Below are positions 14,514 to 22,985 of a DNA stretch of 27,028 nucleotides, one piece after another. Made by a program: the position numbers and the translations under genes. Below the pieces are notes generated by a model. That model was not told the DNA's origin and made no database searches. It saw only the letters and a list, made by a program, of their open reading frames with translations. How positions within the stretch are numbered: position 1 is the stretch's first letter; every line of letters begins with the position of its first letter. The DNA lies in the NCBI GenBank assembly GCA_937927445.1, contig CALAOB010000156.1, positions 1 to 27,028 of the forward strand, read 5' to 3'. The DNA is from an uncultured Oribacterium sp. (GTDB taxonomy: Bacteria; Bacillota; Clostridia; Lachnospirales; Lachnospiraceae).

Positions 14514-15230
14514 ATGGAAGAAACGAAGAAAAAAGTGGCGCTGGTGACCGGCGCTTCCTCTGGCATCGGCCGCGCCATCAGTGCGCGTCTTCTCGCGCTC
14601 GGCTACGAGGTCTACGGCATCGGCCGGCAGTTCCCGGCGGAGCTTCCTGCCGCCTTCCATCCAATCGTCTGCAATCTTCTGGACACGAAGAAGCTGCCGG
14701 GCGTGGTGGCGGCGTTGCAGAAAGAGTGGAAGCAGGAGAAGAGGACGTTGACGCTCCTCGTCAATAACGCCGGCACCGCGTACTATGGGCTCCATGAGGA
14801 AATCCGCGCAGAGGGCATCTCCGAGATGGTGCGCGTGAACCTCGAGGTGCCGATGCTCCTCACGCAGCAGCTGCTCCGGACACTGAAGCAGAATCATGGC
14901 ACGATCATCAACATTTCCTCGGTGACCGCGCTCGGCTCGAACCCGCACGGCGTCGCCTACGGCGCAACGAAGGCCGGACTCCTCAGCTTCAGCCGGAGCC
15001 TCTTCGATGAAGCGCGGAAGTATGGCGTGCGCGTGACGGCGATCCTCCCGGACATGACCGACACGCAGCTTTACCGACACGCCGACTTCGAGGCGGATCC
15101 CGCGATGGACGCGCACCTCGAAGCAGAGGACGTCGCCGATGCCGTCGAGTACGCGCTGACCACCCGCGCAGGCACCTGCGTCCCGGAGATCATTCTGCGC
15201 CCGCAGCTCCACCGGATCAAAAAGAAGTAA
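14514..15230 (+). CDS. SDR family NAD(P)-dependent oxidoreductase
   Basis: 238-aa classical short-chain dehydrogenase. The cofactor motif TGASSGIG lies near residues 13-20, the LVNNAG strand near 83-88, and a catalytic Ser in NISSVTALG. The catalytic pair Y-G-A-T-K follows (YxxxK), and the C-terminal half ends in a variable substrate loop. The length is typical. ATG 14514 is chosen because the SDR fold begins right after it (KKKVALVTGA); the site AAAGAG is weak. Substrate unknown. It is the last gene of a same-strand trio with the nucleosidase and the SPL-family protein; a 111-bp gap separates it from the latter. No clear terminator follows before the lon promoter. Confidence 0.92.
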   Translation: MEETKKKVALVTGASSGIGRAISARLLALGYEVYGIGRQFPAELPAAFHPIVCNLLDTKKLPGVVAALQKEWKQEKRTLTLLVNNAGTAYYGLHEEIRAEGISEMVRVNLEVPMLLTQQLLRTLKQNHGTIINISSVTALGSNPHGVAYGATKAGLLSFSRSLFDEARKYGVRVTAILPDMTDTQLYRHADFEADPAMDAHLEAEDVADAVEYALTTRAGTCVPEIILRPQLHRIKKK

Positions 15231-15345
15231 AGCGTGTCCCGGCATGGCCGCTCGGGGAGAAAATGTTTCCGAGAGGCCATCTGTTGACCGGCGGAAGCAT
15301 TGGCCGAAGCGAGTTCTAAAAAAACGATGAACTCCCGGCGACTAA

Positions 15346-15374
15346 TTGACAGTACATAGGGCGAGTGGTATTCT
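15346..15374 (+). promoter_or_regulatory. Sigma-A promoter of the lon operon
   Basis: TTGACA (15346-15351), 17-bp spacer, TATTCT (15369-15374). The consensus -35 and optimal spacing make this the best promoter in the window. Transcription should start near 15381-15384, exactly at the CIRCE-like operator, leaving a leader of about 100 nt to the lon ATG. Confidence 0.85.
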
Positions 15375-15383
15375 TTTATAGAA

Positions 15384-15410
15384 TTGGCACTCGTATAAGC
15401 GGACTGCTAA
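15384..15410. promoter_or_regulatory. CIRCE-like operator (HrcA binding site) upstream of lon
   Basis: TTGGCACTC-N9-GACTGCTAA, compared with the CIRCE consensus TTAGCACTC-N9-GAGTGCTAA: each 9-bp arm has one mismatch and the 9-bp spacer is exact. It begins about 10 bp after the -10 box, the usual place for HrcA repression of groESL and dnaK operons. This suggests heat-shock control of lon and the genes behind it. Confidence 0.8.
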
Positions 15411-15487
15411 CAGACTTCGGCCTGCAGCAGGAGAGTGTGATTCAAAAAGCCTTGTGTTCACACAAACTCTTTTCAGGAGCATAAAAT

Positions 15488-17791
15488 ATGAAAGTTTTAC
15501 CACTTTACAACGTGCTGGTGTTACCGCACTCCAATATATTTTTCCAGACCCAGGCCTTCCGTGCGATGGCCGGCAACAACATCTACCAGGGCGATGAGGT
15601 GACCATCCTCGTCCTCCGGGAGCAGCAGACGCGCGAGGAGATGAACTCGGAGAGCTTTTATCCGATCGGCGTCGAGGGCGTCGTCGAGGAGATCAGTACG
15701 GACGGTTATGTCGTCGTGCAGACCGCGGCGCGTGTCGACGTACATCAGGTGCTGGTCAATGAAAACCGCGAGATCTTCGTCGAGACGACGAAGCGCGCGG
15801 ACATCATGGATATGGATCCGGCCGAGGCGCACATGAAGCTCGCGAAGATCAAGGAAGGCCTCCGCGAGATGGTGTCCCGCTTCCGTTTCGGCGACATGAT
15901 GCGCACCTACATCGATCAGTACAGCTCGATCGAGGAGGCGGCGTCGGTGCTCAGCTCATGGCTCACGCTCTCGAACGAGGAGCGCTACAGCCTGCTGCAG
16001 GAGGACTCGACGAAGAAGCGTTTCGAGCGCCTCGAGCAGATCGTCTATGAGTATTCCGAGGTTGCGAAGGTGACCTCCGACGCCCAGTCGGCGCAGCAGG
16101 AGGACTACCAGAAGGCGTATAAGGAGCAGGCACTCCGCCGGCAGATCGACTATCTCCAGAACGAACTCGACGAGATGCACCCGGAGCAGGTTTCCGACGC
16201 CCGGAAGTATGAGCTGAAGATCGAGGAATCCGGCATGAACGAGGAGGCGAAGCGCGAAGCGACGAAGGTCCTCAACCGTGTGAAGAACGACGGGGCCAAT
16301 TCCGCCGAGTCCGGCATGCTCTACGATTATCTCGATTTCGTGACCGGTCTTTCCTGGAAGAAGGAAGCGCCGGAGACCATCAACCTCGGCGAGGCCCAGC
16401 AGATCCTCGATGAGGATCATTTCGGCATGAAGAAGGTGAAGGAGCGTATCATCCAGCAGATCGCGGTGATGAACCTCCGGAAGTCCCAGGCCGGCTCCAT
16501 CCTCGTCTTCGTCGGTGCCCCGGGTACCGGTAAGACCTCGATCGGCAAGTCCATCGCAAAGGCGTTGCACCGCAAGTACGTGCGCGTTTCCCTCGGTGGC
16601 GTGCGCGATGAGGCGGATATCCGCGGCCACCGTCGTACCTACATCGGCGCGATGCCGGGTCGTATCATGGATGGCATCGCGAAGGCCGGCGTCTCGAATC
16701 CGGTTATGGTGCTCGACGAGATCGACAAGCTCTCGAGCTCCTTCAACGGCGATCCGGCGAGCGCCCTCCTCGAGGTCCTCGATCCGGAGCAGAACAACAC
16801 CTTCACCGATCACTACATGAACGTACCGTATGATCTCAGTGACGTGTTCTTCGTCTGCACCGCGAACACCCTCGACACGATCCCGTCTCCGCTGCTGAAC
16901 CGTATGGAGGTCATCGAGTTCCAGGGCTACACCCCGAGCGAGAAGCTCGAGATCGCGAAGCGGCACCTCTTCCCGAAGGCCCTGAAGAACGTCGGCCTCG
17001 CCGAGGGGGATGTGGCGCTCGCGGATGACGTCCTCGACACGATCATCTCGGACTATACGCGCGAAGGCGGCGTCCGTGGCCTCAAGAAGCGCCTCGACAC
17101 CCTCTGCCGTATCGCCGCGGTGAAGTACATCCAGGCAGAGGAAGAAGGAAAGGAACGTCCGGTCATTCAGGTGACCCGCGAGAACCTCCGCGACTTCCTC
17201 GACATGCACGCCCTCCCGCATAATAAGGTGAAGGCCTCTGCCCAGCCGGGCGTCGTCACCGGTCTCGCCTGGACCCAGGTCGGCGGCGAGATCCTCTACA
17301 TCGAAAGCCTCTTCACGAAGGGCAGCGGCAAGACGATCATCACCGGCCAGCTCGGCGACGTCATGAAGGAGTCCAGCGCCATCGCGCAGGCCCTCGTACA
17401 GTCCCGCTTCCCGGAGCAGGCCGAGCGCTTCGAGAAGAACGACCTGCACATCCACGTACCGGATGGCTCGACCCCGAAGGACGGCCCATCGGCCGGCATC
17501 ACCATGACGACCGCCATCGCCTCCCTCGTGACCGGCATCCCGGTACCGCCGAACATCGCCATGACCGGTGAAGTTTCCCTCGAAGGCGCCGTCAGCGCCA
17601 TCGGCGGCCTCCCGGAGAAGCTCATGGCCGCAGAGCGCGCCGGCGTCCAGAAGGTCTTCATCCCGAAGGAGAACATGGACGACCTCCGCGACGTCGCCGC
17701 CGAAGTCCGCGACCGGCTCGAGATCATCCCGGTGGAAAGCATCGAAGAAGTGCTGACCGCCCTCGGCATCCTGAAGAAGGAAAACGTATGA
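15488..17791 (+). CDS. lon: ATP-dependent protease Lon (LonA type)
   Basis: 767-aa LonA: substrate-binding N-domain (1-~190), coiled-coil linker (~190-240), AAA+ module and protease domain (~570-767). Walker A is GAPGTGKT (343-350), Walker B MVLDEID (407-413). The catalytic dyad is Ser668 in PKDGPSAGI and Lys711 in PEKLMAAERAG. The 43-residue spacing is the same as in E. coli Lon (679/722). Lon degrades damaged and regulatory proteins in the cytosol as a hexamer. AGGAG lies 8 bp before ATG 15488. Upstream are a consensus promoter and a CIRCE-like operator, pointing to HrcA-dependent heat-shock induction. Its stop overlaps the next start (ATGA), so lon heads a likely five-gene operon. Confidence 0.98.
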   Translation: MKVLPLYNVLVLPHSNIFFQTQAFRAMAGNNIYQGDEVTILVLREQQTREEMNSESFYPIGVEGVVEEISTDGYVVVQTAARVDVHQVLVNENREIFVETTKRADIMDMDPAEAHMKLAKIKEGLREMVSRFRFGDMMRTYIDQYSSIEEAASVLSSWLTLSNEERYSLLQEDSTKKRFERLEQIVYEYSEVAKVTSDAQSAQQEDYQKAYKEQALRRQIDYLQNELDEMHPEQVSDARKYELKIEESGMNEEAKREATKVLNRVKNDGANSAESGMLYDYLDFVTGLSWKKEAPETINLGEAQQILDEDHFGMKKVKERIIQQIAVMNLRKSQAGSILVFVGAPGTGKTSIGKSIAKALHRKYVRVSLGGVRDEADIRGHRRTYIGAMPGRIMDGIAKAGVSNPVMVLDEIDKLSSSFNGDPASALLEVLDPEQNNTFTDHYMNVPYDLSDVFFVCTANTLDTIPSPLLNRMEVIEFQGYTPSEKLEIAKRHLFPKALKNVGLAEGDVALADDVLDTIISDYTREGGVRGLKKRLDTLCRIAAVKYIQAEEEGKERPVIQVTRENLRDFLDMHALPHNKVKASAQPGVVTGLAWTQVGGEILYIESLFTKGSGKTIITGQLGDVMKESSAIAQALVQSRFPEQAERFEKNDLHIHVPDGSTPKDGPSAGITMTTAIASLVTGIPVPPNIAMTGEVSLEGAVSAIGGLPEKLMAAERAGVQKVFIPKENMDDLRDVAAEVRDRLEIIPVESIEEVLTALGILKKENV

Positions 17792-18627
17792 AATCTTTAG
17801 TGAATATTAAGCAGATCGTCCTCAGCGTCCTGTTCGCTCTGACCTTCACGATGAGCGTCTGTGCGCAGACGAATACGAAAACGAAGGTGGCCTGCATCGG
17901 GGATTCCCTGACGCGCGGCTATCTCCTCGAGGACGCGCAGTCCTACCCGGCGCAGCTCCAGCAGCTCCTGGGTGCGCAGTACGAGGTGCGGAACTTCGGT
18001 CATACCTCGAGCTACGTCATCGACGACGGCCCGGTCGAGTACCGGAACACCGAGGATTACAGCGCGGCCATCCGGTACGACGCCGACATCCTGATCTTTA
18101 TGTTCGGGTCCAATGATGTGGGCGCCTACAACTTCACGCCGCTCTACTTCCAGAATCAGTACAGGGAGCTGATCGACAGCTTCCGGCAGACGAAGAAGAA
18201 CCCGAAGATCTACCTCATCATCGCGCCGGATTCCCACGACCTTCACTTCGGTCTGATCCAGCAGACGATTCAGCCGGTGATGACCCTCGGACAGCAGCTC
18301 CCGGCGACCGTGATCAACCCGTACTACCTCTTCCTCGGTCACCCGGAGGACTACCTCAGCGACGGGCTGCACCTCACCGGCACCGCGTATGGAAAGCTGG
18401 CGCAGCTCGTGCTTCGGGCAATGCAGGGGACCTCTACCTATGTGGAGGCACCGGTCGAGCCGATTTCCCCGGAAGTGCAGGCGGAAAACAACCGCCTCTT
18501 CCAGCAGGCCACCGAGTATCAGGCCGCCGAGCGCGCCTCGAAGGCAGCCGCCCTCGCGGAGCTTCGTGAGAAGTACCCGAATTACGAAACGACAGGACTT
18601 TGGATCGCACATGGCATTCACATTTGA
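17788..18627 (+). CDS. Secreted SGNH/GDSL-type hydrolase
   Basis: 279-aa protein. An N-terminal signal peptide (hydrophobic ~10-24, then CAQ) leads to an SGNH hydrolase domain. Block I is CIGDSLTRG with nucleophile Ser40. Block III is FGSND (Asn109), and block V is SDGLH (Asp192, His195). Residues ~205-279 are a helical, A/E/Q-rich tail. SGNH enzymes are esterases or deacetylases; an extracytoplasmic target such as a cell-wall or polysaccharide ester is likely but not shown. V precedes the Cys near position 25, so this is not a proper lipobox. The start overlaps the lon stop by 4 nt with AAGGA upstream, indicating coupling to lon. The 3' end overlaps the LRR gene by 17 nt. Confidence 0.9.
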   Translation: MKSLVNIKQIVLSVLFALTFTMSVCAQTNTKTKVACIGDSLTRGYLLEDAQSYPAQLQQLLGAQYEVRNFGHTSSYVIDDGPVEYRNTEDYSAAIRYDADILIFMFGSNDVGAYNFTPLYFQNQYRELIDSFRQTKKNPKIYLIIAPDSHDLHFGLIQQTIQPVMTLGQQLPATVINPYYLFLGHPEDYLSDGLHLTGTAYGKLAQLVLRAMQGTSTYVEAPVEPISPEVQAENNRLFQQATEYQAAERASKAAALAELREKYPNYETTGLWIAHGIHI

Positions 18628-19801
18628 AATCAAAACTGAACGAAATCGAACTTTTGCGTCCGTGACGGGCTATGACGGCCCGGTGCGGACGCTTTTTGTG
18701 CCGGCAGAAACCGCGGACCACATCCCGGTCGAGGAGATCGCCGGCCGCGCCTTCGCCTCCCGCGCAGACCTCGAGGAGCTGATCCTCCCGGAGAGCATCC
18801 GCTGCATCCGCTCGTTTGCCTTCCACAACTGCGCCCACCTCCACTATGTGAAGCTGAGCGACAGCGTCGTCGACTACTATGACGGTGCGCTCCGCCAGTG
18901 CCCGGAGCTCCAGGACATCGAGCTCACGCTCCACACCCCGGGCCACTTTCGGCTCCTGAAGGAGCTCGTCGGCGACAGCGACGCGATGCTCCCCCTTACG
19001 ATCCATTTCCCGGTCGACCCGGAGCATCCCCGCGCAGACGAGCACTTTCTCCTGCCGGGCAGCGTTGTGGCTTCGTCTGGCACCGGAGCGGATTTGACAC
19101 TGCCGGGCACCGCTTCAGCGTCCCATGGCATTGTATCATCGCTCACCACCTTCGCATCCACATCTGCCGGCATCACTGCATCCGACGCCCGTAGCGTCGA
19201 TCCGGACGCTACGCCGCTTGTTCAGTCGCGCGCCGATGGCCGCTACTACGCAACCGCGGCGCTGACCTTCCCGTCCTATGCCGACAATTATCAGGAAGAC
19301 ACGATGGCCCGCGCGATCCACGAGCACATCGAGGGCGCCGGCTACGCGACGCGCCAGCTCGTCACCCGGACCGGCATCGACTTCCAGGGCTACGACCGCC
19401 AGTTCCCGCGCTTCACCTACGACGAGCCTGCGAGTGCGGTCAATGCCGCATTCGGTCGTCTGATGCATCCCTATCGTCTGGAGCCATCCTTCCGTGCACA
19501 GTACGAGGACTACCTCCGTACACAGAGCCCGACGATCCTGCCACGCATGCTGCGCGGCGAGCGCGAGGAGCGCTTCGGTCACGAAGGTGAGCTTCGCTGG
19601 ATCCCACAGGACCCGACACGAACCGCTGAGCGTCTCAGCTTCCTGGTGACCCACGAGCTCATCCTCGAGGAAGCCATCCAGCCGGCCCTCGACGTCTGCA
19701 CCGAAGTGCAGGACATCACCAGCGCTGCCCTCCTCATGGACTACAACCGGAAGCACTTCGCCGCTGCCTCAGGCAGCGGCCCGGAAATCTTCGAACTGTA
19801 A
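18611..19801 (+). CDS. Leucine-rich repeat (BspA/LRR_5-like) protein with unknown C-terminal domain
   Basis: 396-aa protein, no signal peptide, so probably cytoplasmic. Residues ~28-110 contain LRR_5/BspA-type repeats (IAGRAFASRADLEELILPES, IRSFAFHNCAHLHYVKLSDS). An S/T/A/G-rich linker (~150-210) leads to a conserved-looking C-terminal domain (~215-396) that I do not recognise; it starts near YATAALTFPSYADNYQED and includes a charged ERFGHEGELRW segment. ATG 18611 is chosen; it overlaps the SGNH gene by 17 nt, and the AGGA upstream is rather distant. It is immediately followed (21 bp) by the VWA gene and then a MoxR-type ATPase. I infer that it is the adaptor or substrate-recognition part of that system. 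Confidence 0.75.
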   Translation: MAFTFEIKTERNRTFASVTGYDGPVRTLFVPAETADHIPVEEIAGRAFASRADLEELILPESIRCIRSFAFHNCAHLHYVKLSDSVVDYYDGALRQCPELQDIELTLHTPGHFRLLKELVGDSDAMLPLTIHFPVDPEHPRADEHFLLPGSVVASSGTGADLTLPGTASASHGIVSSLTTFASTSAGITASDARSVDPDATPLVQSRADGRYYATAALTFPSYADNYQEDTMARAIHEHIEGAGYATRQLVTRTGIDFQGYDRQFPRFTYDEPASAVNAAFGRLMHPYRLEPSFRAQYEDYLRTQSPTILPRMLRGEREERFGHEGELRWIPQDPTRTAERLSFLVTHELILEEAIQPALDVCTEVQDITSAALLMDYNRKHFAAASGSGPEIFEL

Positions 19802-19822
19802 TAATTATAGAAAGGAGCCGTC

Positions 19823-21397
19823 GTGGCGAAGCTTGAACGCATGCGGGCCCATCAGGACCTGATCGATTTCGGAAACCGAATACTGAACGAAGCGCGGACC
19901 GAGCTCTACATCCACCTCCGCTTCATGGCGCGTGCGCTCGACAGCCTCGGCTACACGATGGACCTCGCAACGCAGTCCATGGGCACCGACGCGCGGACGA
20001 TCCACTATAACCCGAACTTCGTCTTCGCGCTCTTCCTCGAGAGCCCGCAGAAGCTGGACCGCCTCTACCTCCACATCCTCCTGCACTGCATCTTCCGGCA
20101 CATGTTCAGCTCGGATCAGTACGAGGACCCGGCGCTCTGGGACCTTGCCGCGGACATCCAGGTCGAGTCCGTCCTCGATTCGATGGACTACGACATCATC
20201 AACCGACCGGCCTATCCCTTCCGCGAGGAGTGGTACGAGCGCCTGCGGGCGGAGTGCCGCGTGCTGAGCGCCGAGCGCATCTACCACTATTTTCACCTGA
20301 ACAAGCCGGACCTCGACACACTGCAGCAGCTGACCCTCGAGTTCCACAAATGTGACCATCAGTTCTGGAAGCGGATGGAGGAACAGAAGGGCGGTGGCCA
20401 GCCGGAGATCCCGGATGATCTTCTGGATGACGCCTCGACCCCGCCGGGCGCACCGCAGCCGCCGTCTCCGGACGCCAATGCAGGCGACCCGGACGCAGAT
20501 GACTCCGCGGATCCGGATACCGACGCCCCGGACGCCCCGGACCCGGATCATCCGACGCCGCCTTCAAACGCCCCGGATGCCGGAACTCCCGACACCCCAC
20601 CGGCGGCCGAGCCGGACCCGGCTACGCCACCGAAGAACGGGACAGGAGCATTGGCCCGGGTAGACGAGTCGGCGCTCGATGAGCAGTGGAAGGACACGGC
20701 GGAGCGCCTGCAGACCGAGCTCACGACCTTCGGTGCCGAGGCGTCGGACGAGACCGGCAGCCTCGCCTGGGTGCTCGCCGCACAGTACCGGCAGGAGACC
20801 GACTTCCGCGACTTTCTCGAGAAGCTGACCGTGCTCCGTGAAGTCACGCACGTCGACCCGGACAGCTTCGACTACGGCTACTATAATTACGGCATGGAGG
20901 TCTACGGTAACATGCCGCTCATCGAGGAGAACGAATTCCGCGAGGAGCGCCGCATCTCGGACCTCGTCATCGCCATCGACACCTCTGCCTCGACCGAACA
21001 GGGTCAGGTCCAGCGCTTCCTCGACGAAACCGCCGCGATCCTCCGTCGGCGTACGAACTTTTTCCAGCGGATCCGCGTGCACCTCATTCTCTGCGACAAC
21101 CGCGTGCAGGAGGACATCGTGTTGACGAAACCGGAGGAGATCGAAGACTACGCCGCGCATTTCGAGATGAAGGGCGGCTACGGCACCGACTTCCGGCCCG
21201 TCTTCCAGTACGTGGAAGAGCTGCGCGCGCAGGGCGCACTGCCGGAGCTCCGCGGACTCATGTACTTCACCGACGGCCACGGCCCGTACCCGACGAAGCC
21301 GACCGATTACCAGACCGCCTTCGTCTTCGACCCCTGGGCCGACATCGACGACCAGGCCGCCCCGGACTGGGCGCTGAAACTCTACCTGAAAGATTGA
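19823..21397 (+). CDS. VWA-like protein of the DUF2201 (putative metallopeptidase) type
   Basis: 524-aa protein, GTG start at 19823 with AAAGGAG 5 bp upstream. The N-terminal domain (~1-180) resembles DUF2201_N. At the place expected for an HExxH motif it has HILLH (84-88) followed by HCIFRH (88-93), so the catalytic Glu appears replaced by Ile. A P/D/A-rich linker (~195-275) is strongly compositionally biased. The C-terminal VWA domain (~380-524) has the MIDAS motif DTSAS (386-390), a later GYGTD, and YFTDGHG. VWA partners of MoxR ATPases act in chaperone or metal-insertion complexes; this one sits 79 bp before such an ATPase. Enzymatic peptidase activity looks doubtful from the missing Glu. 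The linker carries two GCATTGGC octamers. Confidence 0.82.
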   Translation: MAKLERMRAHQDLIDFGNRILNEARTELYIHLRFMARALDSLGYTMDLATQSMGTDARTIHYNPNFVFALFLESPQKLDRLYLHILLHCIFRHMFSSDQYEDPALWDLAADIQVESVLDSMDYDIINRPAYPFREEWYERLRAECRVLSAERIYHYFHLNKPDLDTLQQLTLEFHKCDHQFWKRMEEQKGGGQPEIPDDLLDDASTPPGAPQPPSPDANAGDPDADDSADPDTDAPDAPDPDHPTPPSNAPDAGTPDTPPAAEPDPATPPKNGTGALARVDESALDEQWKDTAERLQTELTTFGAEASDETGSLAWVLAAQYRQETDFRDFLEKLTVLREVTHVDPDSFDYGYYNYGMEVYGNMPLIEENEFREERRISDLVIAIDTSASTEQGQVQRFLDETAAILRRRTNFFQRIRVHLILCDNRVQEDIVLTKPEEIEDYAAHFEMKGGYGTDFRPVFQYVEELRAQGALPELRGLMYFTDGHGPYPTKPTDYQTAFVFDPWADIDDQAAPDWALKLYLKD

Positions 21398-21421
21398 GTT
21401 CCCATGTAGACACATAGACAG

Positions 21422-21441
21422 GGGCCCGGTTCTCCGGGCCC
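21422..21441. other. Strong GC hairpin between the VWA and MoxR genes
   Basis: GGGCCCGG (21422-21429) and CCGGGCCC (21434-21441), loop TTCT, no following T tract. It may modulate the VWA:ATPase expression ratio by pausing, RNase processing or 3'-end protection; it is not a classical terminator. Short related strings TAGACACA flank it on both sides. Confidence 0.6.
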
Positions 21442-21476
21442 ACTCAGCGGCACTTAGACACACGAAAGGCATAGCA

Positions 21477-22985
21477 ATGAACATCATCGAAGCAAAACAG
21501 GAAATCATCAACACGGTCCGCGCCTATCTCATGAAGGACGAGACCGGCGCCTACCGGATCCCGGTCGAGAAGCAGCGCCCGATGCTCCTCATGGGCCCGC
21601 CGGGCATCGGCAAAACCGCCATCATGGAGCAGATCGCGTCGGAGCTCGGCATCAACCTCGTGTCGTACACCATCACGCACCACACACGCCAGTCGGCCAT
21701 CGGCCTCCCGTTCATCTCGAAGCGCGATTTCGGCGGTGAAGAGTATTCCGTCACCGAATACACCATGTCCGAGATCATCGCCGCAGTCTATGAGCAGATC
21801 GAGCGCTCCGGCATCCATGAGGGCATCCTCTTCCTCGACGAGATCAACTGCGTGTCCGAGACCCTCGCCCCGATGATGCTCCAGTTCCTCCAGTACAAGA
21901 CCTTCGGTACCCACAAGGTCCCGGACGGCTTCGTGATCGTCACCGCCGGCAACCCGCCGGAGTACAACCGCTCGGTGCGCGACTTCGACATCGTAACCCT
22001 TGACCGTGTGAAGCGCCTCGATATCACTGCGGATGTCGAGGCCTGGAAGCGTTACGCCTACCAGATGGGCGTTCACGGCGCGATCCTCGCCTACCTCGAC
22101 ATCAAGAAGGAGAACTTCTACATCGTGAAGGCCGACCTCGCGGGCCAGCAGTTCGTCACCGCCCGTGGCTGGGAGGACCTGAGTCGCATCATGACGGTCT
22201 ACGAGGAGATGGGCCTCCCAATCACGCGCGAGCTCGTACTCCAGTACCTCGAGGACCCGGAGGTGGCGCGCGACTTCGCGACCTACTACGACCTCTACCA
22301 GAAGTACCGCACGAGCTACCATGTGCCGGAGATCCTCGCCGGCCAGCGCCCGACCGACATCCGCGCCCTCGTCAGCGCCCCGTTCGACGAGAAGCTCTCC
22401 CTGATCGGCCTCCTCACCGACGCCCTCGGCCAGGGCTTCCGCACGTACGGCGAGCAGGTGGACATCCAGCGCGTCGTCTTCACCGAGATGAAGAAGCTTC
22501 GCGACGGTCAGAATCTCATGCCAATGCTTACAGCGGATCACGACGCGATGGTCGCCGAGCTCCAGCGTCAGCAGAAGGCGCACCTGCTCAGCCACCGCGC
22601 GGAGCGCATCGAGCGGAAGGTCATCCTCGCACTCGAGGAGCTCATGCATGATCTCAGCATTGCCCGCGGCGACGGAACGGCCACCACGGACGACGCGCTG
22701 TACGCCCTCGCGAAGCAGTGGTTCACGAAGCGGGAGAGCGCCCGCAAGGCCGCGATCGAGAAGACCGGCACCGAGCTCACGAACGCCTTCGGCTTCCTCC
22801 ACGACGCCTTCTCTGACGGCCAGGAAATCGTCATCTTCCTCTCGAACCTGAACGCCAGCAGCGCCTGCCTCCGCTTCATCAAGGAGTGCGGCAACGACGC
22901 GTACTACCAGTACAACCAGTTCCTGCTCCTCCGCGACCAGCGCAGCACCCTCCGCGCAGAAGCCGCCCGCATGCTCGAGCTGTAA
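21477..22985 (+). CDS. MoxR-type AAA+ ATPase
   Basis: 502-aa ATPase. Walker A is GPPGIGKT (40-47), Walker B ILFLDE (117-122), and sensor 1 is Asn159 in VTAGNPPEYN. The spacing and the early LPFISKRDFGG loop fit the MoxR/dynein-related AAA+ clade. Residues ~240-400 hold the lid and a helical extension. The C-terminal ~100 residues are helical and charged, possibly a partner-binding part. MoxR ATPases work with VWA proteins, encoded here directly upstream, to remodel or load cofactors into target complexes. AAAGG lies 8 bp before ATG 21477. It is the last gene of the lon-led cluster. It is longer than minimal MoxR proteins (~320 aa), as is usual for the DUF2201-associated subgroup. Confidence 0.87.
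   Translation: MNIIEAKQEIINTVRAYLMKDETGAYRIPVEKQRPMLLMGPPGIGKTAIMEQIASELGINLVSYTITHHTRQSAIGLPFISKRDFGGEEYSVTEYTMSEIIAAVYEQIERSGIHEGILFLDEINCVSETLAPMMLQFLQYKTFGTHKVPDGFVIVTAGNPPEYNRSVRDFDIVTLDRVKRLDITADVEAWKRYAYQMGVHGAILAYLDIKKENFYIVKADLAGQQFVTARGWEDLSRIMTVYEEMGLPITRELVLQYLEDPEVARDFATYYDLYQKYRTSYHVPEILAGQRPTDIRALVSAPFDEKLSLIGLLTDALGQGFRTYGEQVDIQRVVFTEMKKLRDGQNLMPMLTADHDAMVAELQRQQKAHLLSHRAERIERKVILALEELMHDLSIARGDGTATTDDALYALAKQWFTKRESARKAAIEKTGTELTNAFGFLHDAFSDGQEIVIFLSNLNASSACLRFIKECGNDAYYQYNQFLLLRDQRSTLRAEAARMLEL

Noticed and set aside
15956..17455. 499-codon open frame antisense to lon
   Set aside because: It mirrors the GC-rich codon bias of lon, has R/E/L/V-rich composition with no recognisable domain, and lies wholly inside a certain gene.
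20564..21514. 316-codon frame antisense to the VWA gene
   Set aside because: Shadow of the VWA frame; the sense strand has the MIDAS motif, a ribosome site and operon context.
18611..22985. Calling the LRR/VWA/MoxR genes an anti-phage defence system
   Set aside because: MoxR/VWA pairs do occur in conflict systems, but there is no effector domain here and the genes are coupled to housekeeping lon; the sequence does not support it.
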